NCBI RefSeq assembly: GCF_000208745.1
Contig: NC_030854.1
Coordinates: 25,744,484-25,808,483 of the forward strand
Direction: 5' to 3'
DNA length: 64,000 nucleotides
Source of the DNA: Theobroma cacao
Taxonomy: Eukaryota > Streptophyta > Magnoliopsida > Malvales > Malvaceae
Under the pieces are notes generated by a model, which saw nothing but the letters and a program-made list of their open reading frames with translations, was not told where the DNA came from and searched no databases. Shown one piece after another: positions 46,529-58,397 of this stretch; positions within the stretch are counted from its first letter, which is position 1; each line of letters starts with the position of its first letter. The position numbers and the translations under genes were made by a program.

Positions 46529-49500
46529 TGTAAAACCCGACCCTATAAATACATGTCATGACATACATGCATTGAGTAGCATGTTATTACGCTAGAAAAG
46601 CACCTAAGAATAGACGAAACCTGATATTGTACCTAACGGTACACTTAAATTGATTTAACCTCGAACTAGTTCAAATAGGAATTGTAGGATGAAATTTAAT
46701 ATTTTATAGTCCAGGAATGACTAAAAATGATTGTTCGGAGTTCGAGGGTTCATTTGGGGTAAAATTAGAAATTTTGATATTCAAGGGCAAAATCGTCATT
46801 TTGCCACCTAAGATAATAATTTGATCATGGAGTGAAATTTTTGACCAAGATTAACTATTTGGAGTATAATTTAATGATAGGAAGTGAAAAAGTTTAATTC
46901 TGGTGATTTTTGGAGTGTAGGGGCAAAATCGTAATTTTGCCACCCACGGACAAAATTTGAGATTTTGAGAGAATTTAGATCAAATTTGACAAATTGGAGA
47001 ATGGTATGAGTATAAGGGATGAAAAATATGTCTATGGGCAATTTTTCAATTTTTGGGGCAAAAATGTAATTTTTGACTTTTACGGGGGCAAAAGTGTAAA
47101 TTTCAAAAATTACTCCACCGAGACTTTGGATGAGTCTGAGAATTTTATCTAAGCTATGAATATATGAGACAAGTGTATGGTGAAAATTTGGAAACAAATG
47201 GATGAAATTTTAAAAATGGGCCAATGGGAAAGTGACACGTGGCATTTTTTAATGAAATAATATTATTTTAATGAAAAGTCAGCCATTTAAACCCAAATTT
47301 TGAGTGCTGGCCGGCCATAAGGAAGAAAAAGAGAGGAAATAGAGAGGAAAGGAAGAAAAAAAGAAAAACCAAAGAGAAACAAGAAAATTCAAAGGGAAAT
47401 TCGCGGTTTTCGACCGTTTACGCGTCTAACGGTAAGATTTTTCGATTTTAGCTTGATTTCTACCTTTCCTATGCCTTTATTTCCATTTAGCATGCTTGAG
47501 GAGAGAGATCAAAAAGTGATATCAAGGGCTGGACGAAATTCTAGGGGAGAGAAATTGAAATTTTTAGGTTTTGATTTTTAGTTAAATTGATAGTTTTAGT
47601 TAGTTAAATGTGTTTAGAAATTAAATTGGGCAAGAAATCATTAAATTTTCACAATACCCACTCTTGGCTGGATGCTCAATGCTGTACAATGATGATGAAT
47701 TGATTTTATTCTAAGGAAAATGAAGAGAAAATGATGAAAAACGATTAAACGTGATAGAAAAACAAAGTAGAAAATTAACCGAGTTAATGTCCCATTTTTG
47801 GCCGAATTTTCCAAGGAAGGGAGTGAGCTGATTTTGTTGTTTTTAGAAGGTTATTGGCTGATATTTAATGGTTAGAAATGTTGGAGAGAGAATGGGATGA
47901 TTTAGAGCTAAAATGGAGCGCGTTAGCAATTTATCGGGCAAAGTGCCAAAAATAGGTTAATACCGCGTTTAAGCCGTTTTAGGCTATTGCATTTCATACC
48001 ATGCATTAGTATAGGATTTAAGTTAATTATATAGTGATTTAGCATCAATGTGATGAATTGTGTAAATTTTTGTAATGTGTCTAGGAGGAGAGCCTTCCGG
48101 AAAAGGCAAAGAAGTCGTACCCGACGAGTAGTGATCGGGGCGCTTAGAAAGCTTTTAGTTTGTACAAACGGTGAGTAAACTTATTATTATTGTAAATTAT
48201 CTAGAGTTTATTTTTAAATGCCCTTTATGTATTTTATGAAATGAAAACGAGATTAAAACGGGATTTTTGATGTTTTAGGAATAAATGTGACAAATAAAAA
48301 TATATTGTATTGATTATGAAATTGAGTAATTGGAGGCTACAAATTGACTTGAAAAATATATATTTTCCTAGGAATGGCTTATGAGAAATGAGTATATGTG
48401 GCTATATTTTGTGAATGCATTGGGAAATTTATGTAAGTTGTTTTACTATGCAGGCTGGATAAATAAATAAAAGCCACGTTATACTGTCGAAATTTTATTA
48501 AAATTGGTGGGTTAGTCACTGCAGTGACGGGTTTCCGTGGACTGCCTATTAGAGGGGCACGGTAAACCCAGTTATATAGTTACTCCGGTTGTAGAGGCGA
48601 GGAGGGTAACTCCTGGGGTAGTATTAGAGCTCACTTCACGTCGAACCCCCACGTGAATGTGTAACTCGGCCAACGCCAAGGAACGGCTGGTTTTAAAAAT
48701 AAAAATGTGTTTCACGTGTGAATATTTTAACACCCTTGGCGGACTCGGTTAGATGCCTCGGCCAAGGTATCCCCGAGGATTAGTTTTGGCTTGAGCCTTG
48801 TTTTAATAAAAGACATAAGCCTTAACAACTGTTTTGGTAAATTACAAATATTTTATGGTTTAAGAAATAAATTGAAAACATTATGAAATGGGTTGAAATT
48901 TGTTGTTTAAACTTGCCTCCATTTTACTCGCCTTTAGATATTTATGATAATGTCTGTTTACTCATTGGGATTGCAAAATCTCACCCAACTCCTTTCCACC
49001 CATTTCAGGTTCAGTATAGACTGTAGATAGCTGATCTCATCGAGGACTACCATTGGATCTGCATTTTCCAAACCGTAGGTTCACAGTCCTCTTTACTTTT
49101 GTTTATTCGGGGGCCCTCTTGTTATTGTAAATTAAATTAAATATTTTGGCTTACTGTATTTCAGTATGTATAAATTTATTTAGCTTTTACGCTATAAAAA
49201 TTATTCACGTATAACTCTATAAATATTGTTTTATAAGAAAATAGAATATTTTCCTTATTATTTCTTTTATTTTCTTATTATTTTCAAATAACCGTAATTT
49301 CGTTTTAAATGAAGATTTTAGACTTTTAACTCATTTTGAATATGAATTGTTGTGTTTTGTACTTGTATATTACGTTTTAGCCAGTTTCAAAATTTTTGAG
49401 AAAAAAATGACCAAAATACCCCTATGTGGCGAAAATTTTATTTTGATTGTTTTTTATCTAAAATAGTATATATTCTCTAAAAACTCGATATTTAACAATG

Positions 49501-49630
49501 TTGCTCATAGGAAAGGAAAGAAACTGATATGTAAGCCTTGCGGGGTTCCGGTTGGCATTCCGGATAATGAGTGTCAATCGGGACGTCGCGACGATTGTCA
49601 TGGGCCTGAGGGAGGTTTCGGGTCGTGACA
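46529..49630 (+). mobile_element. 3' LTR of G2
   Basis: TGTAAAACCCGACC to GGGTCGTGACA, then AAGCT. It is the partner of 38349-41451, with one length difference visible (a T-run near 48440). Confidence 0.95.
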
Positions 49631-49721
49631 AAGCTTATTGGTGAAACAAGGAAGAATGTTGGTTGACCAAGTTTCAAATTAGAGGAATAGCGGGCTGAAG
49701 AAGTTTGAGAAACAGAACCAA

Positions 49722-49813
49722 CTTAGTCGACCAAGTCAGTCGACTAACTGCTCTCTGCCAAAATCTACAACCTGAAACAAAACCAACTTAGTCGACCAAG
49801 TCAGTCGACTAAT
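49722..49813 (+). repeat. Palindromic CTTAGTCGACTAAG-type array, N2 5' LTR
   Basis: Two pairs: CTTAGTCGACCAAG followed directly by TCAGTCGACTAA, repeated after about 66 bp. One pair fewer than E1 and N1. TATAAAAG follows at 49933. Confidence 0.8.
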
Positions 49814-49932
49814 AGCTCTCTGTCTGCAATTTGAACCAAAGCACTACAAGACAGATTAATGGCTAAAACTTATCCTCAACTATTTTCAACGGCCATAAAC
49901 TGTCAAACTGCTATCAAAATTGCATCTCTAAG

Positions 49933-49940
49933 TATAAAAG
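49933..49940 (+). promoter_or_regulatory. TATA box of the N2 5' LTR
   Basis: TATAAAAG, a better TATA box than TATTTAAAG in N1 and E1, 120 bp after the palindromic array. The same box is at 57659-57666 in the 3' LTR. Confidence 0.6.
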
Positions 49941-50666
49941 GGTCTTCTAACAATTAGAAACAAGTTTTTTTGGAGGTTTTGGAAGAGATTTGAGCAATTA
50001 AGAGTTGATAAACCAAAAAATTTTCTCTTCACCTCACTGCATTTAAACGTCCATTCTTTGTACTTGCATTCTACACTCAACCTTGTACCATTCAGATCAA
50101 CTTGTGATCATAGGTACTTTCTTCTAGTTTTCTTATTGTATTCTTAGAGTGAGGGAGCACTCTAAGTGGTTGTTTCAAGCAAGGTTTGCTTGAATGTGTT
50201 AAGGTTCTAACTTAGCCTTGAAAGGTTAGTTTTTGGGTTTTGATTGATCCCGTGAAAAACGATTGTTGTAGGTTGTGGTTGAGTCTTGGAAAAACCACTT
50301 TGGGTTTTAGTTTAGCCCGTGAAAGACTAGTGTAAAAGGTTATGGTTGAGCCTTGAAAAACCACTTTGGGTTTTGGTTGATCTTGCGAAAAATCATTGCT
50401 AAAAGTTGTGGCTGAGCTTTCGAAAAGTCATTGTAAAAGCTTGGTGAAAGCTTGTGAATTCCACTGTTTTTAGTGATTTGGTTTAGAAAATCCTTGGTTG
50501 AACAATCAAGGTAGTGGATGTAAGTCTTAGATCAAACCACTCTAAATTGTTGTGCATTGTCTACTCTATTTTTATTTTCTTTGTGCTGAAAATTAGTTCC
50601 TTATCTTATCAAGAGCCAATTTGTATTATTCACCGCCCTCTAGCACATATTATCGGGACCAACAAG

Positions 50667-50678
50667 TGGTATAAAAGC
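50667..50678 (+). promoter_or_regulatory. Primer binding site of N2
   Basis: TGGTATAAAAGC, two bases from the initiator tRNA-Met complement, 2 bp after the LTR. Confidence 0.75.
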
Positions 50679-50722
50679 TAGTTCTCTGTTTTTAAGGTCT
50701 AACACTCTTTGAGAGGATCCAA

Positions 50723-52058
50723 ATGGCTCTCCAAAAATTCATAGTTGCTGAGGGACAATCAACAAACAGACCACCTCTGTTTTATGGCTCAAATTACTCA
50801 TATTGGAGTACTAGGATGTCAATATACATTAGGGTAATTGACTATGAGATATGAGGTATCATTACTGATGGTTCTTTCATTTCAATGATTAGAAATTCGG
50901 TAAATGGTAAGAAAAATCCCAAACATAGAAGTAGGTGGACAGAAGTTGAAATAAGGAAAGTTCAAATCAACTCTAAGGCTATGCATACTCTTATTTGTGC
51001 ACTTGATTATAGAGAATATGATAAAGTGTTCATGTGTAAAAGTGTCAAGGAAATTTTACAAAAATTAGGAGAGTTACATGGAGAAACAAATATGGAAAAG
51101 GAATTAGAAGACAACTCTTGCGAGAATCAATACTCAACAAGCAACATGACAAATGGAGATAAGGAATCAAGTGAAGATGTATCCTCAAATTGAATTGAAT
51201 TATGCTTCATGGCTCTTGAAGAGTTAAAGGTAACTTCTTCATCATGTTAATTAATGTGCTTTCAATGAATTACATGATGCTTTTAAGGGTTTACCTTTTG
51301 AGTTTGAGAAAATGAATATAAAGAACAAAAAAATCATTTCCACACTCGATGTTGAAAATGAATTTTTGATGAAAACAAAAATTGATTTGGAAAAAGAAAA
51401 TGAAAATTTGGAAAAGGATTTTAAAGCTTACCAAAAGCAAATTGATTTTTTGGAAAAAGAAAATTTTGACGTGAAAATAAAATTTGAAGATTTATTAAAT
51501 GAGAAAGTGGAAGAAATATCAAACTTGTGCTTGATGGCCAGAGATGATGAATCTGAGGTGTCTTTTACTTCTTGTGATATTTCAATTAATGAGCTACAAG
51601 ATGAATATGAATGTCTCTATGATCAGTTTGAAAAGCTTGCATCAAAATATAAAACTTTGAAAAGAAAAGCTACATCTCTTGAAAATGATTTGGAAAAGAT
51701 AAGACACGATTTCAACTCTGTTTTTTAGCAAAGAAATTTTCTACAAATTGAATTAGAACATTCAAAAACAGATTTTGAAAATCTACAATTAGAGTTGAAA
51801 AACAGAACAGATGCTTTACAAGCTGCAGTTGCTGAAAATACTGCTCTTAAGAATTTAAGAAAAGAATCATCAAGAAAGAGCAAAAATTTCATAAGAAATG
51901 CTACTGATTTCTCCCCTAGATGCTTTGTATGTGATAGAACTGGACATTTATCCTATGATTGCTTTAGGACAAGAAATGTGCAGAAACTTAGAAATATTTG
52001 GGTTCCAAAAAGAACTTTATGCAACAAGACTAACTTTCAAGGATCCAAAGTAATTTAG
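50723..52058 (+). pseudogene. N2 shortened gag with intact zinc knuckle
   Basis: The ATG at 50723 gives MALQKFIVAEGQSTNRPPLF, SIRE-type. A TGA replaces Trp near 50852. After CALDYREYDKVFMCKSVKEI it passes to MEKELEDNSCENQYSTSNM, with the same internal deletion of the UBN2 region as N1. A further stop (51191) and frameshift follow, then a coiled-coil-like region (51312-51728: KIDLEKENENLEKDFKAYQK, FEKLASKYKTLKRKA) ending at TAG. In the same frame at 51795 is a block with an intact knuckle CFVCDRTGHLSYDC (51921-51962) and IWVPKRTLCNKTNFQGSKVI. The reading stops where the protease would begin in E1. Confidence 0.84.
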
Positions 52059-55000
52059 ATATCAAAGATCAAATGAAAAATGTCTCTTGTAGGTGTGCTA
52101 GAGAAAGAAGAAACAATTCTTGAAGAATGAGTGCTCTTGAGTCACACATAAAGGAAAATGAGTGATCTCTATGCTAAAACTCTTTTGTTTGTTTAAATGA
52201 GACTTTTTATTACTTATTTATTAAATGTTTCATTGATTTAGCTTGATTTCTAAAATTGTTTGCTCTTCTTAATTGAAAACTTTGGTTGCCTATTCTTGCT
52301 TGAATATTAAGTGCAAAATTCTTTGAGCTTTATTGATAAATATTGGCTATGCAACTTGATTTGATATGATACATGCTATAAGTTGCAAGGAAGTATGAAT
52401 CTAAAGATGGAGTATGTACTTATATTTGATCTTGAATATGTCATCATCCTTATTTTGAGAAAATTGTTTTATTAAGATTGATTGATTATGGAAAATTGTT
52501 TCTATAAAATTCCCTCATAATTTATGACATTATTTCTATACTACTTCTTTGAGGAAAAATTATTTTTGCGCATAATTTTGAAACATAAAAGGTTGGATAA
52601 TTTGATAGAAATATGAGCATACTTGATGACTTACACTCACATTTATTCAAGTAGCCTAAAACAAGGAAAATTGAGTTAAAAAAAATTGTCTTTGATTTCC
52701 TTGTGTCTAACATAAGTCGACCATTTGAACAATATTGATTTACATTCTAGAACTTGTTTGAATAGTTCAAGATGGTTGATAATAAGCTTGAAAGTTTTGA
52801 CTACTTGAATTGGTACTTTTAAAGCAAAATGAGTTTATATGAGAAACATATTGCCATCCTTTAAGTTTAGAATGATATATGAATAGAACAAATTTGTTTC
52901 ATAATGAAAAATACTTATGACTTGTTCTTATTGGATGTGCATATTTGCTTGTAAGCTTGAATGGTCATAAGGGCATTTTTTGAACATAATTGTGAGATAT
53001 TTGCAAATGACCCTTGACATGCATATACATGATTCATTATGCCCATTACATATTTTATAAATCATTTAGAGCATAATGAAACAAAATTGAGTGACATTGA
53101 GCTCATGATTTTTCACAAAGCAAGTCTAATCTTGAATGTTTCAAGTTAAAAAGTTTGCAAAGAAACATTAAATATTTATCAATTGATTTTCTTGCGAAAT
53201 CTTTTTATTCTCTTTGATTGAAATTAATTCTTTATTTTTAATGACATAGCATGATTGAGCAAACTTGATTTGATATATTTATATAAATTGCACAAATTCG
53301 ATGTTGCTTGGTATTTCTCTTATGATTGGTGAAATTGATTGAAAGGGATTTCTTAAGCATGATTTTGAGTGTGATAATTTAACATTGATGGAATTTTTCA
53401 AGCAAAAGAACATATCTATTTGCAATGTTTGGCATCCTTGAGATTATAATGATTTCAATGATATATAACTTGAACAAGCATACCTTGTGTTGAAAATGCC
53501 ATTATATCTTGTTCTTGTTACAAATGATTGCTTGAATAACCTCAAGGGCATTTTTGTCCATATGCTGAAAAATTATAGAAAATGCTAAATTTGATGCTTA
53601 TTATGCTTAAACATTGTTTAAATACTTGTTATACATGTTATAAGTCATAATCACGCATCATGATGTAAATTGAATATGTTTGAGCATATTAAAGGCATGA
53701 TTCTTCAAATGAGCATTTCAACTTTTTAGCACTTGTGAACAATGAGCAATAAAAGCCAAAATTTGAGTTCACATGTTTTTCTTGAAGAATCTTTGATCAT
53801 ACATGTCTAAAATGATGTTTTAACATGGTTGAAATGAAATTCTAAATTGTTCTCACACAAATCCATGTTTTGAGATCATTATACCTTGGAACATTGCATG
53901 TTTTGCACCTTTTTCTAGCTTTTCAATGTGCAGGAATCCAGCATAATTGATTCCTCAGCATTGCTAATCGACTATTATAGAACAAAATGCAAACAATGCT
54001 GTTGGAATGATAAAAAGTGGACCCAAGGGATAAGTAGTCGACTCTTGAGTGCTTTAAAGCCAAAATGGACAAGTTTTGTGTTCCAAAATATCTTTTTACT
54101 TTACTTCTTGTCCATTACAATATTTTCTGCCCTGAATTTCCTTGTCAAAGATGATTCTTGACTCTTAAAAACTTGCATTGTGAATACTCTCATGATCATT
54201 TGGTGCAAGTACATGTTCTTGAAATTTTAAAACTTGCTGAAAAATGGGAAATCCTTTTTGATGACATAAATCTATCTATTCCCAAGCATGGCACTCATAT
54301 TGTTCCATAAATTCTCATGTATTTACAATGACAAAATAGAAATATGAGAAATTGTTCATTAATGCTTGAATTTGGTAATTCGATTAGACTTTCATGTGCT
54401 TAGATAGAAAATATCTTCTCATGAAAATTGAAATGTTCAAATGCTAATCTAGGAACGATTCTTGAAATACATTTTACGTTTGTGCTTAAATGATTGTTTC
54501 AAAATTGATTTCTTGATTATGCATACAAACTTGATTAAGATGAGCTCATCAAACTTAATGAAAATATTCTAGGTTCATCTACTATATTGATCGGGACACA
54601 TGCTTATATGATTTTTCTTTATGCTTGACCTTAAGGTTTGAAATCTAAAGCTTGACTTGAGCTATGCATTTGAATATGAATTTAATTGTCAAGTTTTATC
54701 ATGGCATATATAGTGAGTTGACATAGTTGAAATTTATTTTGAATATGCATTTAAATGTTAACTATGTCTTCATTGAGCCTTAATGTTTACATGATCTAAA
54801 GATTTTGTGTGCATCCAACTTTAGTTTATAGGTCACCATAAACAACTTGACATGTCAAATAAAATATGGCCTATAGCTTTAGTTAGCAATGAATGCCTAA
54901 TGTGCTTTGATTAAATATCTCTTTCTTGAATCTTGATAATTGGTATTCATTGATGATTGAATGTTCACTTTGAATATATTCATGAGTTGAGTGCTTTACT

Positions 55001-56650
55001 TTCAATATTCTATAACAATTGATATCACTCATGAATCATGAATTATTGAGAAATTGCATGTACCTTGAACTTCAATGGTTGCATATCTTTTCAATGGGTA
55101 TATGTCTATATTGAACTCATGCTTGCATTTTGATGAACAAAATTGGAATCATGATTAAGGAAGATAGCCATGTTATTTCTTGTAACCATGTTTGTGCTTA
55201 TTTGATCATAACTCTCATACATGATTGCAATAAATGCAAAATGCCTTAGTCATGCTTCATTAATAATGATATGCCTTTTTCAAAAGTTCTCCTTGCATTG
55301 ACAATTTCATATATAATTTGGAGAATACACCTTGCAATGCTTGCTTTAAAATGACCTGGATGAATGAACACTTGAAAATAATTTGGAAAAATACTCAGTA
55401 AAAATTCTTAATGATGATATTTTTTAATTTCTCCTTGAGTTGTTATTTTTAGGGAATTTCCTAAAAATGCTTGATTGATATACTGCTTTGCTGATTGATA
55501 TTGAGAATGAATAATGAATGCTTGATGATGATTGATAATTCTTGATGATAATTGAGAATGTGCTTGAAGACTAATGATTCCTTAGACATGCCTAGGAACT
55601 ACTTTGCAAATATTTCTTGAAATGTGAAGTATTCGATGTATATGTTGAACATCTATTCAAATGCTCATACTTTTTTTTTAGTTCCATGAATACTTGAGTA
55701 TTAGGAAAATAAATTGAATATCCATTTGGATGCTCATTTATTTTAGCCTCATGATTTCTCTCCTAATATTTGATCTATTGAGTATCTCTAACATTTTGTG
55801 TTGAGCTTATGATTTCTTAAGGGGGAGTCAATCATTGTTATTAATGTCATAACGAATTAAGATCTTCAACCACAGGGTTTGGTGAGAATTCAACATTTGG
55901 TGTTCTTCACTACCGGTAACATCTTTCTAAACACCAAAATAGATATTGTGCCTTATATCGCCTCTCACTTAAACTTGAATGTTGAAATGCATAATTAGTA
56001 TCAAGCCTTAAGTTTTCTCAATTAGTGTCTAGCTTTAAAATTAGCATCAAGCTTTATAATTGTCTCTTCTCTCTTGAGCTTTAAATTGATCATATCTTTC
56101 TTAAATGTTTTGAGCCTTGAAGTTGATATGCTTCAAAAGCTTAGTGATATGGGAAGTCTTTATTAGTGCTTTGCCGATTGATATAATGAGCTTTAAAATG
56201 ATTCCATCTCTTATAATTGATATTGTGTTTTTACAAAAGGGGAGATTTTACTTATATCGATCAATTGGTATATTGAGCTTTAACACTTGGTATTGGAGTT
56301 CAAACATGGGTTATGTGCTTATTAAACATCTTTACGATCATCTTTGTTGGACTTCATAATTGTTACGCGCAAATTTTGCTTATAGTATATATTCATGAGG
56401 ATAAGTGCATATATATGATGACTTGGTGACTTTATGGTTACATATTCATGGTCTTAATGCTTATATTCTTGATGGATTTTGGTAACCATTATTTCTTGAG
56501 CTTAAGTGTTTAATGCTCACTCTTTTTACTCTTTTTGATATAACAAAAAGGGGGAAAAGGTTTATGAGCAGATTTAATTTTATGCATATGTTGAGGGGGA
56601 GATTTTAAAATCATTTCAAATGCAAGTTATGCTCATAGTTTTGTCATATC
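52059..56650 (+). repeat. N2 internal noncoding region (about 4.6 kb)
   Basis: AT-rich, no coding frame of substance, replacing the whole protease-integrase-RT-RNase H part of an autonomous copia element. It is collinear with N1 (30411-31373, 35655-37653, 58398-60776). It contains recurrent words such as GATGATAATTGA, a CTTAAGGGGGAGT at 55818 and TATAACAAAAAGGGGGA near 56537. TAGTCGACTC and AATCGACTA occur near 53965-54035. The weak frame at 56117-56359 recurs in N1 (60242-60484), but the similarity follows DNA similarity and does not show a protein. Confidence 0.75.
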
Positions 56651-56664
56651 AAAAAGGGGGAGAT
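56651..56664 (+). promoter_or_regulatory. Polypurine tract of N2
   Basis: AAAAAGGGGGAGAT directly precedes TGTTAGC at 56665. N1 has AAAAAGGGAGAGAT before 60790. Additional AAGGGGGAG tracts lie inside the LTR (37909, 38071, 56921, 57083). Confidence 0.75.
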
Positions 56665-57447
56665 TGTTAGCTTTAAAATTATTATAGTTTTGATTATGAC
56701 AAAATGATGAAATTTGCTTGAATATTATTTGAGTAATCCTTGACAATTTCTTGAAATGATTTAACTCCCATACATTTGCTCCTACATAGATACAAGCTTG
56801 ACTCTTGAAGTTATTGAACTATATCTATACGCTTGTATGACTTAGGTGTATGAGTGCATATGATTCTTATTCATTAAAGTCTAGTTTAAAGATCAAAGGA
56901 AAATCTAGATGCACTCATTAAGGGGGAGTTTTGAATATCTTGTTTAATGATGAAAAAGAAAAAGGAATGAAGGAAGATTAAATCAAATAGAGTTAAATAG
57001 GTCTTCATGTTTAATTTATGTGTGTGATGCTTAGTTATGATTTTGTTGACTATTATGTGAAGAAAAGTAGATGCATTGACTAAAGGGGAGCACCTCATTA
57101 TGCATAAAGATTTGAAGCATTCAACATTGCATTCTTAATCTTGGAATATTTTGTCATCATTAAAAATAAGAGATAGAGAATGTTGACTCTATATGTTTTT
57201 TATGATAGCAAAATACTCCCATTCATTTGTGTCTAATGGCTTTACTTGAGTGTGCAGGAAAATTAATATATGAAATTAATTACTTAACTCTTCAAAGAGT
57301 ATATCAAAAGAGAAAGAGGGATGAAAATAACAAGATGTAACTGTCTAACAAGGAGGAAGCTTATTAGTGAAACAAGGAAGAATGTTGGTTGACCAAGTTT
57401 GAAATTGGAGGAATGACGGGCTGAAGAAGTTTGAGAAATAAAACTAA

Positions 57448-57539
57448 CTTAGTCGACCAAGTCAGTCGACTAACTACTCTCTGCCAGAATCTGTAACCTG
57501 AAACAGAACCAACTTAGTCGACCAAGTCAATCGACTAAG
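57448..57539 (+). repeat. Palindromic CTTAGTCGACTAAG-type array, N2 3' LTR
   Basis: Two pairs as in the 5' LTR: CTTAGTCGACCAAG + TCAGTCGACTAA, and CTTAGTCGACCAAG + TCAATCGACTAAG. Confidence 0.8.
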
Positions 57540-57658
57540 AGTTCTCTGTCTATAATTTGAACCAGAGCACTACAAGACAGATTAATGGCTGGAACTCATC
57601 CTCAATTGTTTCCAACGGCCATGAACTGTCAAACTGCCATCAGAGTTGCATCTCCAAG

Positions 57659-57666
57659 TATAAAAG
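57659..57666 (+). promoter_or_regulatory. TATA box of the N2 3' LTR
   Basis: TATAAAAG in CCAAGTATAAAAGGGTATTCC, identical to the 5' LTR box. Confidence 0.6.
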
Positions 57667-58397
57667 GGTATTCCAACAATTAGAAACAAGTTCTTTTGGA
57701 AGTTTTGAAAAAAGATTTGAGCAATTAAGAGCTGATAAACCAGAAAATTTTCTATTCACCTCATTGCACTTAAACGCCCATTCTTTGTACTTGTATTCTA
57801 CACTCAACCTTGTACCATTCAGATCCACTTGTGATCATAGGTACTTTCTTCTACTTCTCTTATTGTATTCTTAGAGTGAAGGAGTCACTCTAAGTAGTTG
57901 TTTCAAGCAAGGTTTGCTTGAATGTTTTAAGGTTCTAACTTAGCCTTGAAAAGTTAGTTTTTGGGTTTTGGTTGATCCTGTGAAAAACCATTGTTGTAGG
58001 TTGTGGTTAAGCCTTGGAAAAACCATTTTGGGTTTTAGTTTAGCTCGTGAAAACTAGTGTAAAAGGTTGTGGTTGAGCCTTGAAAAACTACTTTGAGTTT
58101 TGGTTGATCTCGTGAAAAACCATTGCTAAAGGTTGTGGCTGAGCCTGTGAAAAACCATTGTAAAGCATGGTGGAAGCTTGTGAATTCCACTGGTTTTAGT
58201 GATTTGGTTTGGAAAATTCTTGGTTGAACAATCAAAGTAGTGGATGTAGGTCTTGGACCGAGCCACTCTAAATTGTTGTGCATTGTCTACTCTGTTTTTA
58301 TTTTTTTTTGGTGCTGAAAATTAGTTCCTCATCTTATCAAGAGCCAATTTGTGTTATTCCCCCCCCCCCCCCTTGACACATATTATCAAGACCAACA

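Larger units (their letters stand above)
38349..49630 (+). mobile_element. G2: full-length Tekay (Del) chromovirus, TSD AAGCT
   Basis: Length is 11,282 bp with LTRs of 3103 and 3102 bp, TG/CA ends, and AAGCT on both sides (38344-38348 and 49631-49635). PBS, gag-pol with chromodomain and PPT are in order. The uninterrupted target is seen in the N2 3' LTR at 57357-57361. The LTRs are nearly identical over much of their length, so this is the youngest large insertion in the window. Two point-mutation stops in gag-pol make it probably inactive. Confidence 0.96.
37654..50664 (+). mobile_element. 5' LTR of N2, interrupted by G2
   Basis: The two halves are 37654-38348 and 49636-50664. They join at AAGCT, which the 3' LTR has once (57357-57361, GGAGGAAGCTTATTAG). 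The end GGGACCAACA is followed by the PBS. In the first ~270 bases about 10 differences from the 3' LTR are visible, fewer than in the N1 pair. The TATA box is TATAAAAG at 49933. Confidence 0.88.
37654..58397 (+). mobile_element. N2: non-autonomous SIRE-related element nested in N1
   Basis: TGTTAGC...ACCAACA, flanked by CTGCC (37649-37653) and CTCCC (58398-58402), a 5-bp duplication with one change. The N1 internal sequence continues at 58398 as CTCCCAAGCATGGCACTC. Its own internal region contains the empty-site paralogue at 54280-54300. LTRs are 37654-50664 (interrupted by G2) and 56665-58397; without G2 both are about 1.73 kb. The internal region of 6.0 kb has only a shortened gag. Confidence 0.88.
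56665..58397 (+). mobile_element. 3' LTR of N2 (holds the G2 empty site)
   Basis: TGTTAGCTTTAAAATTATT to GACCAACA. At 57351-57380 it shows the uninterrupted version of the G2 target. Near the end a run of about 14 C (58359-58372) replaces the mixed 'CACCGCCCTCTAG' of other LTRs. Confidence 0.87.

Noticed and set aside
56117..56359. An 80-codon frame conserved at 60242-60484
   Set aside because: It lies in the noncoding filler of N2 and N1, which is similar at DNA level throughout. Changes include amino-acid replacements without a visible bias, and no domain is recognisable.
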